DNA from: Collodictyon triciliatum
Lineage: Eukaryota > CRuMs
Direction of reading: 5' to 3'
Length of the DNA: 25,355 bases
Assembly: GCA_043381765.1 (NCBI GenBank)
Contig: JBHJMP010000581.1
Coordinates: 1-25,355 of the forward strand
This document shows positions 16,887 to 25,355 of the stretch, piece after piece. The notes beneath the pieces are model-generated. The model worked only from the letters and a program-made list of their open reading frames with translations. It did no database searches and was not told the origin of the DNA. The number at the start of each line of letters is the position of its first letter. Within the stretch, counting starts at the first letter, position 1. The position numbers and the translations under genes are program-made.

Positions 16887-18131
16887 ATGAAGGACGCAGA
16901 GATTCGCCTGGAGCTGTCAAACCCCGGCTTGATATACTATGCGGGGCAAGATGTCCAAGGGAATATTCATGTGGTTGTCCGCAAGACCATCAAACCCCGA
17001 AAGATCAAAGTTGAGTTTCGAGGAAAGATATTCGTGAGCTTCTCAAGCGGTGGTGGCGAGGACAGTACAACTTACACTGCTATCAAGAGGCTGTTCTCAG
17101 AGACTGTTGTAGTGTGGGAGCCCAACAGAAATGGTGCCTCCGACTCGCTTCCTCCTGCAGAGTACCGCTTCCCTTTTAATTTCAAGCTGAGTCCCTCCAA
17201 CGAGTATCCTCCCCCGTTCACTGGTTCCTGTGGCTACATCAAGTACAAACTCGAGGCAAACATAGACCTGGCGTGGAAGATTGACCCGAAAGCTGAGGTA
17301 GACCTAAACGTGATCGGATTATACAACGCGAACGAACCAAGATACCATCATCCAGTCGAAGGCCAAGGTATGAAAATCCTGGGCTGTCTGTGTTGCTCCT
17401 CGCCTCCCATCACTTGCAAGGTTGTCAACCAAGCTGGGAGCGCCCTTCCCGGAGAAACCATCAAACCTGTGATAACCATAAACAATCCCTCCGGCAGCTC
17501 CATCAGGTCTGTCAAATTACTTCTGCGGCAACATGTAGAATATCGAGCTGAGGGAGCTCTCCAGGTATCCCTCAACGACTTCAATCTCCATGAATATCCT
17601 GGTGTTCTCTCGGGGAGCCAGAACGCCACCATGACCAAGGATGTTGTGTTGCCAGCCGTGCTAACCCCGTCATTCTCATCTGACATCCTAACGATTTCAT
17701 ATAAAGTCACAGCTGTTGTCGAAACCCCAGGAATGTCTCGAAACTTTGCTGTAGGAGCCCCGTTATTCATCGGCAATGTGCGAACGGTCCAAAACTCAGA
17801 TTTCGGCGCGCAAAACACATACCCCCAACCACTATATCATCCTACCCCTCAGGTTTACGCTCAGCAGCCGCAACAGCCCTTTAACCCAGTCCCTCAGGTT
17901 TACGCTCAGCAACCGCAACAGCCCTTTAACCCAGTCCATCAGGTTTACGCTCAGCAACCGCAACAGCCCTTTAACCCAGCCCATCATGTTTACGCTCAGC
18001 AACCGCAACAACCCTTTAATCCCAATCAACCATACTACCAACATCCAACCGGCCCTGTTACACCGATGTATCAGCCTTATTACCCGCAATATCCTCAAGG
18101 CCTCCAGCCACAGCAAGAGCCACCTAAATAA
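16887..18131 (+). CDS. Arrestin-fold (ARRDC-like) adaptor protein with Q/P repeat tail, 414 aa
   Basis: Alpha-arrestin-type adaptors bind membrane cargo and link it to ubiquitin-dependent sorting. Residues 1-155 match the Arrestin_N pattern: EIRLELSNPGLIYYAGQDVQGNIHV, a conserved IKVEFRG strand, then PPAEYRFPFNFKL and GYIKYKLEA. Residues 170-310 match Arrestin_C: a CCSSPPI-type linker, LPGETIKPVITINNPS, VKLLLRQHVEYRA, and the late strand LTISYKVTAVV. The C-terminal 100 residues consist of four 15-residue units (VYAQQPQQPFNPV-type) and a Y/P/Q-rich end. No PPxY motif for HECT ligases is visible, unlike many alpha-arrestins. The gene has no intron, in contrast to its neighbours. Start chosen because similarity begins immediately after MKDAEIR and a TATA-like box lies about 100 bp upstream. 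Confidence 0.88.
   Translation: MKDAEIRLELSNPGLIYYAGQDVQGNIHVVVRKTIKPRKIKVEFRGKIFVSFSSGGGEDSTTYTAIKRLFSETVVVWEPNRNGASDSLPPAEYRFPFNFKLSPSNEYPPPFTGSCGYIKYKLEANIDLAWKIDPKAEVDLNVIGLYNANEPRYHHPVEGQGMKILGCLCCSSPPITCKVVNQAGSALPGETIKPVITINNPSGSSIRSVKLLLRQHVEYRAEGALQVSLNDFNLHEYPGVLSGSQNATMTKDVVLPAVLTPSFSSDILTISYKVTAVVETPGMSRNFAVGAPLFIGNVRTVQNSDFGAQNTYPQPLYHPTPQVYAQQPQQPFNPVPQVYAQQPQQPFNPVHQVYAQQPQQPFNPAHHVYAQQPQQPFNPNQPYYQHPTGPVTPMYQPYYPQYPQGLQPQQEPPK
17843..18022 (+). repeat. Four 45-bp tandem repeats within the arrestin-fold CDS
   Basis: In-frame 45-bp units (15 codons, core VYAQQPQQPFNP), nearly identical at DNA level (one to a few differences each), so recently expanded or homogenised. Copy-number variation between strains would be expected and would not shift the frame. 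Confidence 0.93.
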
Positions 18132-18135
18132 GAAA

Positions 18136-18259
18136 CCTTGTCCTCTCGCCCGGCCACCAAGTAGCGCCCATGCAAACGATGGCTAGCGAACCAAAGCCAA
18201 CATCTTCACCATCCTGCACAAAATTGAAAGGAAGAATAAAAAAAAACCGTGTCCTCTCA
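18136..18259 (+). mobile_element. SINE-like insertion of about 99 bp with 13-bp target duplication
   Basis: CCTTGTCCTCTC (from 18136) and CCGTGTCCTCTC (from 18247) flank an insert at about 18148-18246 that ends in AAGGAAGAATAAAAAAAAA. The last 36 or so bases before the A tail are identical to the 14941-14986 insertion. The 5' part (CGGCCACCAAGTAGCGCCC...) is found only here. The insertion lies 5 bp after the arrestin stop codon, so it is in the 3' UTR, and its tail contributes an AATAAA. I see no clear tRNA-type A and B boxes, so its origin is unknown. Confidence 0.78.
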
Positions 18260-18439
18260 GAACACCGCGATTCTTTTGTGTTTATGGAGCCCATGCACAA
18301 TGAAACATTGATGAGATACTTTTTTATCTTTTTTTTTTTTGCATCATTGTCTCAATCTTTCGATACATAAAACCTCATTCACGCAATGGTGCTTTTCATC
18401 TTCTTGTTCGCGTCCCACAGTTTATTCTAGATGCGGAGG

Positions 18440-18706
18440 CGATTTTCTCGACTTTCTTTCTCCTAAAATGATATCAAAAAGAAACAAATTAGAAAATATC
18501 TCTTGGGTAGGACAAACACCCGCGGCCGTCTTGAGTGCCAGCCGAAGAATCTCGCTGGCTGTTTTGAGCGAAGGGGCATTGCACAAATGTGTACTCGATG
18601 GATCCATCATCTTTGTTGCAAAGTGTGGATTGTTGTGAAACTTCACCGCTCTCTTGTGCTTAACATCACCAATAGGAAGTTATGGATAGGCACACGTGCG
18701 GCATAA
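18440..18706 (-). mobile_element. LINE fragment with 5' inversion (copy C1)
   Basis: On the minus strand, 18640 down to about 18440 encodes a diverged version of the copy-B segment CHNGDESIEYTFVKCSLAQ (here ATKMMDPSSTHLCNAPSLKT, ending FDIILGE for SDILFGP). Adjacent 18642-18706 reads on the plus strand as LHRSLVLNITNRKLWIGTRA, matching copy B HRALLLNISNRELWIGAR. In copy B these two blocks are consecutive in one orientation; here the 5' block is inverted. Confidence 0.65.
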
Positions 18707-18714
18707 GCTGGTGA

Positions 18715-19000
18715 TTTTTTTTTCCTTTATTCGATTCAAAGTGCAACAAGGTTATGCCATACAAAGCGGCGAGATAGGTGCGCATGGTAGAGAGCAAACG
18801 CGACTAAGAGAAGACACTACTGTGGAGATGCTAGCACTGGAAAGAAATCAGTGATAGCGAGCTGGTCAAGAGAGCGGTGATTTGGAAGGACTTGCGGGGT
18901 TCATGCTTGTCTTCAGCTCGCGGTGAGCGGGGCGTGTGTGGTGCCTAGTGTTTCGATTTTTTGTAGGGCGTCGATGGTGGCAGGATTTTATATCCCGAGG
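18715..19000 (-). mobile_element. Diverged LINE 3' UTR with poly(A) tail (copy C2)
   Basis: Minus strand: AGCTCGCTATCACTGATTTC and the following CCAGTGCTAGCATCTCCAC match the copy-B 3' UTR, ending in TTTGAATCGAATAAAGG and a nine-A tail (T-run at 18715-18723). This copy preserves the family's genuine 3' terminus, which lets the short tail fragments in the cyclase gene be recognised. The upstream limit is unclear because similarity fades near 19000. Confidence 0.7.
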
Positions 19001-19547
19001 TTTTGGAGAGCATGCATTATAATTGTTTTTTTATTTCTACTTATGTGCGTCCTGATAAAATTTTGCAGTCACATACCTTACCTTACAAACAAGTGACCAA
19101 AATCATCTATCTTTCTATATATTGGATGACTGGACCATGTAAGAACCATACAGCTTCTAGGTGATACAAGATCGGAGACATCAACACTCAAGGGAGACCG
19201 CGCGAAATGCTTTTCTTGTTATTTTTTCTTTTATTTTTTGGAACTGTTCCCTTCAGCATTTTTCTTAAAAGGATTTTTTGGAAAATTATTCTTATAGATA
19301 AGAAATGAAGTAAGGCTGCTCAGAAAATGGCGCTTTGTATATGCGTATCATATATGTTTAAATTAAAATATAAGGTCGAAATAAAGCAAAATGGGAGTGG
19401 AAATTCGACCAAATGGATACTAATATCAGAGGAGCAAAGAAACCTAAATTATCATTTTGGTTTCCTGTCTCTTGAAATAACATTTGAATTAAAAAGGGAA
19501 AAAAGTGGGGAAAAATTCACTGGATGATATCGGAAGTCAATGCCGTC
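19001..19547. other. Noncoding stretch 3' of the ankyrin gene
   Basis: AT-rich, no recognisable gene or repeat. A 66-codon plus frame at 19327-19527 has K/N-rich composition and no similarity I can name. The right part should hold the 3' UTR of the minus-strand ankyrin gene. Confidence 0.5.
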
Positions 19548-22500
19548 TCAAGAATCATCATCTCCGGTATTTGTGATTCTTATTTCATCAGTCTTGTCAT
19601 ATAATGATTGAAACCGAGGTGCTGCACTGTCCTTCACTTTTTGTTTTTCATAAGGTGTGTGCCAGGGTCTTTTCTTCTCGGACAAAGAATGTGTTCTTGC
19701 TGCAAGGATTGGGGAATTTTTCCCAGTGTTGGGCGATACAGCTTCATGGATGGCCGGTGAGCTCACTGTGTTATAGTAAAGTGAACGACCGCCAAGATCA
19801 ACCAAGATTCTCTTAAGGACAAGCAACTCATCAACAGATCGCGTTTCCAATTCATAGTCATCCTTGTTAATCTTGAGTCGAAATCTCTTTGGTTTCACTG
19901 GATCAACTATCATTTGTACTTGGTCCATGGTAGCCTTGCTCTTTGTCTTTCCAGATTTTCTAAGCTTGACCCTAGTTTGGTCAATTATGATTAATGTTCG
20001 TTCTTTCTTACGGTTTCCTTGCACATAGCAAATAAATTCATTCATATATGTGCTGCTTTCATCGCCTCCAGTGTCTACCAGAGTCACAGAGTTGATTAAT
20101 TTTGGATGGAGGCTGTGAACTGACTCTTCGATGTTGGAAAAATCATGGGGTGATGATGATGACTTTGATCCTGTGGGGATGGTAAAAGGCCTGGAGAATG
20201 TAAAAGACCCTCTCTTACTGCCACTTTTGCTTGAACCTGCAGTGGGGCTAGATGTGTTTGACGAAATAGACACCCTCGAATTAGATGATTTTGAACGTGC
20301 TCTATCGCTTTCTGCATTGGAATCATTTAATGCATCCTCAGCGGGCTCTTTCTTACTAGAGGACCTTGGTTTCTTGTCCACCATGCTCCCTATCGATGCA
20401 TCATGCATATCTGATGAAAAAGACTCCATGTCATCTGTCGCCACACGAGAGATTTGCTCCTCATGATGTGCATCTTGTTTTGTAAATCTAGTGTTCCCAG
20501 CTGTCTCTATTTCTTGTATTTCTATATTGAGTACTTCCAGCAGACTCAATACTAAGTTCTTTTGCAACTGAGATGCAAAATACAGCTGATAACCTTTATC
20601 CCTGCTAAAATGGAGAAAAAAATGACCTTTCTGTTCGGCAGATGTCTTGGACTCTGACAAACTTGGCAGAAAAACCTTCGGGTAATACTCTCCATACTGT
20701 ATTTTATCAAAAGTTTTTTCTTGTCTCCGGATTTTGATTTTATAAAGTCCGATTCGTAGGCTCCATCCTGTTTTATCAACTGCGGGCGATTCTTTGCCGC
20801 TCACTTGGGGGGTGAGTGCCTCCAGTGATATTGATAAAAATACATTCTTACTCCATTTCTTCACCGTGCTTTCTTTTGTATAAATAAACAACTCGCCTTC
20901 AGGGTCGCTCTGGTCTGCTCTTTCATCATGTTTCGTTCCAAGTCCTGGTTTTGATTTGGAAGTTTCTGCTGCCCATACAGATTTGCTGGATCCTCTGGGG
21001 ATCTCAGACTCCTTTTTAAGTTTTATTTCCCTATGAAGAGAGGAAAATACTTTTGTCAGGTAACCTATGTCCCCTAACTTTAGTGCAAGATGAAGTGGTG
21101 TGCTCTTCGTCGAATCCATAGCCTGTGGATTTGCACCTAGTTTTAAGAGGCATATCGTGGCATTGGAAGATCCGTTTAAGGCAGCTGCATGAAGGGGAGT
21201 TGACCCAACAACCAAGTACTTTGTAGGGCCCGTTGTTTTGGCATCATAATCTGGATTTATTCCAAATTTTCCTAGTCGTAGTAGTGCATCATCCATATTC
21301 GCGAATGCTGCAAGGTGGAAAATAGTAAGCCCATTTTGATCAGTGGCATTGGAATTAGTTAGCTCTGGAAGGCTTCGAGAAATTTTTGCTTCAAAGTAAT
21401 CTATTAAAAAATGAACCAATGACTTGTGACCATAGGCTAAGGCTAGCATTATCGGTGTTCTTTGAAGTTGGTCCTTGACATCGAAGGCGCATCCTTCGGC
21501 TAATATATGTGAAACCATTGCAACAGACCCGGATATGCACGCCCAATGCAGACAGGTTCTTCGGAGCTGGTCCGTGGTATTTAAAATAGAGGGAAACGAG
21601 TGATGTAAAACTTCAAGACATAAAACATTGCCTCTTGAAGACGCGCAATGCGCAGCAGAAATGCCTTGTCTGCCTCCGTGTATGATAGCATCTAAATAAT
21701 TTTCATTTTTTGTTGTTTCAAGTACAGGGGATAGCGATTTCGTGGCTGTTTTCTCGTCCATTTTTTGGTGACTGCCTTGAAAAGTGACATCACCTTCGGT
21801 TTGATGAGATGATATCGGAGAGTGCCCTGTTGCCTTCTTTAGAATAAGAGAAACTGTCGTTGGTTGGTTATAAATGCAGGCATAATGAAGGGCACTCCAG
21901 CCATCGAAGTCCTTACTGAAGATGTCGGTGTTCCTATCAATCAAGAACTTGCATATATCTGTATGGCCATTCATAATGCTGTGCATTAATACTGTCGTAG
22001 AGCGGGCATCACAATCATTTGCGTCTGCGCCAGCGTTATAGAGTAAATGCATCATTTTCAAATCACCTTTCACTGACGCCCAGATAAATGGGCTACAACC
22101 TTCAGAATCCTTGAAATTTAGCATGGATTGTGTAAACTCGTCGAGATGCCTACTCGACAAGCTCTTGCTTGACATGTTTGTTTCTATTATGGAGCTAGAA
22201 GTAGATATTGCCTCAGACTTTGCAGATAGAATGTCCCATTTGTTTGAGAAGGATTTCCTCATAGAGGTTGATAAATCGTAGGGCGTTTCACTTTGATGGT
22301 AAAGACCAGGGGGTTCTAACAGCGCTTCTACCGTTTCACACGATCCGCTATACACAGCCCAGTGAAGTGGTATAGTTCTCTGGTTGTTATACAGCATCGG
22401 ATCAGCTCGAAGGGAGAGTAAGAATTTGACCATTTCAGAATTTCCCTTCTTTGCTGCATAATGCAAGGGACTGAACCCATGCTCATCTTGATCCGAGAGT

Positions 22501-24451
22501 CTTCCACCGTTCTCAATAACGAATTTTACCTCTTCGTAACGATTGGAACTGACAAGCCAAAATATAGGGGTCTTCTTGTGCTCATCACAGTAATTGATAT
22601 TCGCTCCATGCCCCAACAATATACGAGCAGTTTCGATGTTACCACTTTTAATTTATGTTAAATGATTAGAGTTTCATATGTGCTTATGATGATTTTATTA
22701 TTATTTATATATTGAAACTTTATTTTTTTGGAAGTTTATAAAAAAATTTAAATTGGTAAAGACAGCCAATAATCATAATAAGTGCAATAAAATATTATGG
22801 AAGAATGGGGAAGCTTGTTGATGTATTACTTCATGAGCGCCCTTAGTAAAGGGGTTGTTTTTGTGTTGGGGTTCATTATATCCGGGGGTATTCCTGCTCG
22901 AATAATGTATTGAATGCATTCGTTAGCACCAAATAATGATGCGCGGTGTATAAGTGAATATTGATTTCCATCGACAGAAGTAATCTTGTCGTAAAGGGTT
23001 AGTAAAAACTTGAATGAATCTAGGTCATTTCCTTGTATAGCAATATGAATGGGCTTGAGCCCAGTGCCACCAGATAGGCGAAGATCCCTGCCTGAGTCTG
23101 AAAAGTATCTTAGCATATGAGTATGCTTACATTTTGCTGCCAAGAAAATAGGAGTGTCTCCTTTGCTGTCAAGCGTGACAAAAGGAAGGTGCTAAAAAAA
23201 AAAAAAAGGGGTGGGGGGGGGGGGGGAGGGTGCGAGTGTTGTTCACCACATAAACATAATGGATCATTGGACTTGTGTCATCCGCAAGGTNNNNNNNNNN
23301 NNNNNNNNNNNNNNNNNNNNNNNNNNNNNNNNNNNNNNNNNNNNNNNNNNNNNNNNNNNNNNNNNNNNNNNNNNNNNNNNNNNNNNNNNNAAAAAAAAAA
23401 AAAAAAAGGGGGGGGGGGGGAAGGGGGTAAGGGTTGATTACTTCAAAAAAATTAGGCTTTAATTTGGTTTATTTGGTATGAATCTGAAAACTAAATAAAA
23501 AATGACTGCATCTTTGGAAACTAAATGTGTAAACTGAACATACGGATCCATATGGATATATTTCATTCATCTTTGTTTCCAGCATGCGAAAACATTCTAA
23601 CTGACCAGCAGCTGCAGCGCAATGGAAGACAGAGTATCCACTTGACATACTTTCGATAGCAACACGATTGGCAAACTTCAACACCTGGTGAAGTAAATCG
23701 GGTTTCCCAAGGACAGCGAGCATGTGCAATATGTCAGGGTTGAAATACTCTGTAAATATTTCTGGGAGGGAATTGAAGGGGAAAATGATATTATGAATAA
23801 AATTTTATTGCTCAATTATTTAAAACTTATGTGTGTGTGTTTTTTTTTTTTACATGTTGTTACTATGCATTGTGATGTTTAGTTGCATGATAAAGAAAAT
23901 ATCACAAATGGGGTATACTAAGAAAAAAAATTGAACATGTTTATTTTATGAATGAGTCGAAGTTAAATTCTGCTCTCGATGTTTCGTAGCAAGGTAGAAT
24001 TCAGACCTTTTGTATCTGTATTTCTCGTGGCAACTTCAATGATGAGCTTTAGTGTGTCTACATGTCCCATAAGGATGGCGCGATCGGCTGCCTTCATACC
24101 AGTGACATCTTTGTGAAGTAAAGATTTTTGTTGCCTCTTTTTGGATAGTAAAACCCTCATGTGTGTACAGAGTCCATAATGTGCTAAAATGTGCACTTTA
24201 AGGAATCCAGAGGGCTCGATCAACTGATCCAAATGACCGGAAATGCCTTCTTCGTCGATGGCTTCTTGTTTTCCCAACTCCATCGCTTCGTCCTTCCATG
24301 AACCAAAAGAGGTTTTCCAGGAGCTTGTCTTAGTTGCGTTCATGATCGATGGCATGGCAAAGGACTCATAGGGGAAGCGATCTGTGTCTGGATCTGCCGA
24401 GGTAATGTCACGGCCATCTGTTGGGCTAGGGTCAAATCCAGCTCGCTCCAT
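19548..24451 (-). CDS. Ankyrin-repeat protein with two PH-like domains, about 1373 aa
   Basis: Likely a scaffold at a membrane: ankyrin repeats bind proteins and PH-like folds bind phosphoinositides or proteins; no enzyme motif is seen. Exons on the minus strand: 24451-24007, 23761-23544, 23191-22830, 22644-19548, with GT-AG junctions in phase (joined residues DTK-E-IFTEYF, YPYGS-HLPFV, RALMN-GNIET). Start is MERAGFDPSPTDG at 24451. Ankyrin units run from about residue 90 to 880, with clear G-x-T/S-PLHxAA motifs such as HGFSPLHYAAKKGN, QRTIPLHWAVYSG, GWSALHYACI, RRTCLHWACISG, GSTPLHAAALNG and STPLHLALKLG. A serine-rich spacer interrupts them at about 450-520. PH-like 1 is about 925-1055 (ELFIYTKES... 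GYQLYFASQLQKN). A Ser-rich linker follows, then PH-like 2 at about 1205-1295 (YVQGNRKKERTLIIIDQ... RFRLKINKDDYELETRS). Intron 2 contains a gap, so a further exon there cannot be excluded, although phases already match. Confidence 0.9.
23204..23420. other. A/G homopolymer runs around a 100-N gap in ankyrin intron 2
   Basis: Poly-A then poly-G (about 23194-23227), about 60 bases of unique sequence, a 100-base N run at 23291-23390 (a conventional unknown-size gap), then again poly-A and poly-G to about 23420. The similar A-then-G pattern on both sides suggests a collapsed or duplicated homopolymer junction in the assembly. Confidence 0.9.
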
Positions 24452-25268
24452 GGGCTATGAGACTAATAAAGAACAAACAGATAAACAAAACAAAACAAAA
24501 CAAAACAAAACAAAAAAAAGAAATTACAGAGAAGCAGAATAGTCAGGAGAGGCTTCCGGGAGGCTGTGTTGGGAAGTGGGAATTAGGCAAGGGCCAGAGA
24601 AGAAAACTGAAAAGAAAAGGCAAAGATGTCGAGTGCCTTTGGGTCTTTTGTGTGGGTTTGTTTTGTATGGTTGCGTCTTTGACCAGTCTCAAGTAAGGAA
24701 GAGATAGATGGGACATGCACCTTGTGTGTAGGAAGGAGGGCGATCTGTATGGGCAGCAGTTGCAAGCAAAGGTCTAGTCTATTAAAGTCGAAAGCAGCGG
24801 TAGGCTCACAAAGACCGGAAGCAAACGAGGCGATCGTGTTCTTTATGTCCACCGCTTTGTAAACTTCTGTTTCCAATAATGGGATAATGACATCCGAAAC
24901 GGCGAAGCGGTTGGCGCAAGCACATATTCGGTGGTGCTACGAGGTGGGTGTAGAATGAGCGCTTGATGGACTTGACTTTTCTGGTCGAGTTTTTCAATTT
25001 TTTATTTTCAATTTTCTATTGATATATCTGTATTAGGATCACAGAGAAAAGAGGAAAAAAATCCATGAAAGGTGATAAAACATATAATTTCTATATTTTC
25101 CATATTAGAACACAACGGACTTGCAATTTTCCTATGGCACATGTCAACACAAGTCTGTTGCGATCAGATTCATCGGCAGCCGACTCCCGCACAGCCACAC
25201 ACCCGCCCATAGAAACGAAGAGAGGGGCCGCTAAAAACAAACAAACACGCAAACAGATTGATAAACAG
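24452..25268. other. 5' flank of the ankyrin gene, no gene recognised
   Basis: Begins with a (CAAAA)n run at about 24485-24519, which would lie in the 5' UTR or promoter. A minus frame open at 24583-24876 (METEVYKAVDIKNTIASF...) has no recognisable similarity; it could be an upstream exon or noncoding. I see no RNA gene here. Confidence 0.5.
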
Positions 25269-25355
25269 AAAAAAAAAAAAAAAAAAAAAAAAAAAACGAA
25301 ATATTATTTTTTTTTCCTTTTTGAACCAACCCTTTTTTTTTTTTTTTTTTTTTTT
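25269..25355. repeat. Poly(A) then poly(T) at the window end
   Basis: An A run (about 25270-25296), a short AT-rich spacer and T runs to the last base. This is typical of where contigs break, and the T run may simply be the contig edge. Confidence 0.9.

Noticed and set aside
23228-23290. Possible extra ankyrin exon next to the 100-N gap
   Set aside because: A short open stretch without ankyrin motifs; the flanking exons join in phase without it.

Overview
This window comes from a nuclear genome of a eukaryote, most likely a unicellular one with AT-rich, microsatellite-laden noncoding DNA. The evidence is GT-AG introns that join conserved protein domains in phase, a fumarase with a mitochondrial-type leader, a two-domain transmembrane cyclase, LINE debris with poly(A) tails, and assembly gaps at simple repeats. 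The species or phylum cannot be assigned from the sequence alone.

Layout: (1) 1-867, an AGT triplet array and AT-rich DNA. (2) 868-3600, minus strand: an unrecognised polytopic membrane protein (868-2547), a truncated LINE 3' end (about 2600-3046), and a 159-codon unrecognised coding fragment whose reading frame runs into the LINE. (3) 3601-5529, mostly noncoding, with two different simple repeats flanking a 581-base gap. (4) 5530-11219, plus strand: a roughly 23-exon gene for a membrane nucleotidyl cyclase with the layout 6TM-C1-6TM-C2. I assembled it exon by exon; nearly all junctions are phase-consistent. (5) 11776-14732, plus strand: class II fumarase, probably with a 9-base first exon (MLK) and a 749-base first intron filled by a TTG-type array. 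(6) 14926-16505, a tiny SINE-like insertion and a decayed LINE. (7) 16887-18131, plus strand: an intronless arrestin-fold protein with a tandemly repeated Q/P tail, followed directly by a second SINE-like insertion. (8) 18440-19000, rearranged LINE fragments. (9) 19548-24451, minus strand: a four-exon ankyrin-repeat protein with two PH-like domains. (10) 24452-25355, noncoding, ending in poly(A)/poly(T).

No operon-like logic is expected. The cyclase, arrestin-fold and ankyrin-PH genes are all of a signalling or trafficking type, but adjacency in such a genome is weak evidence for joint function. The most notable observations are: a cyclase whose two catalytic domains have both lost key residues; a 29-bp LINE-tail insertion with a 13-bp target duplication inside a cyclase exon that forms a perfect 42-bp GT-AG candidate intron (and is also in frame if retained); and a small SINE-like family seen twice, each copy with its own target-site duplication.
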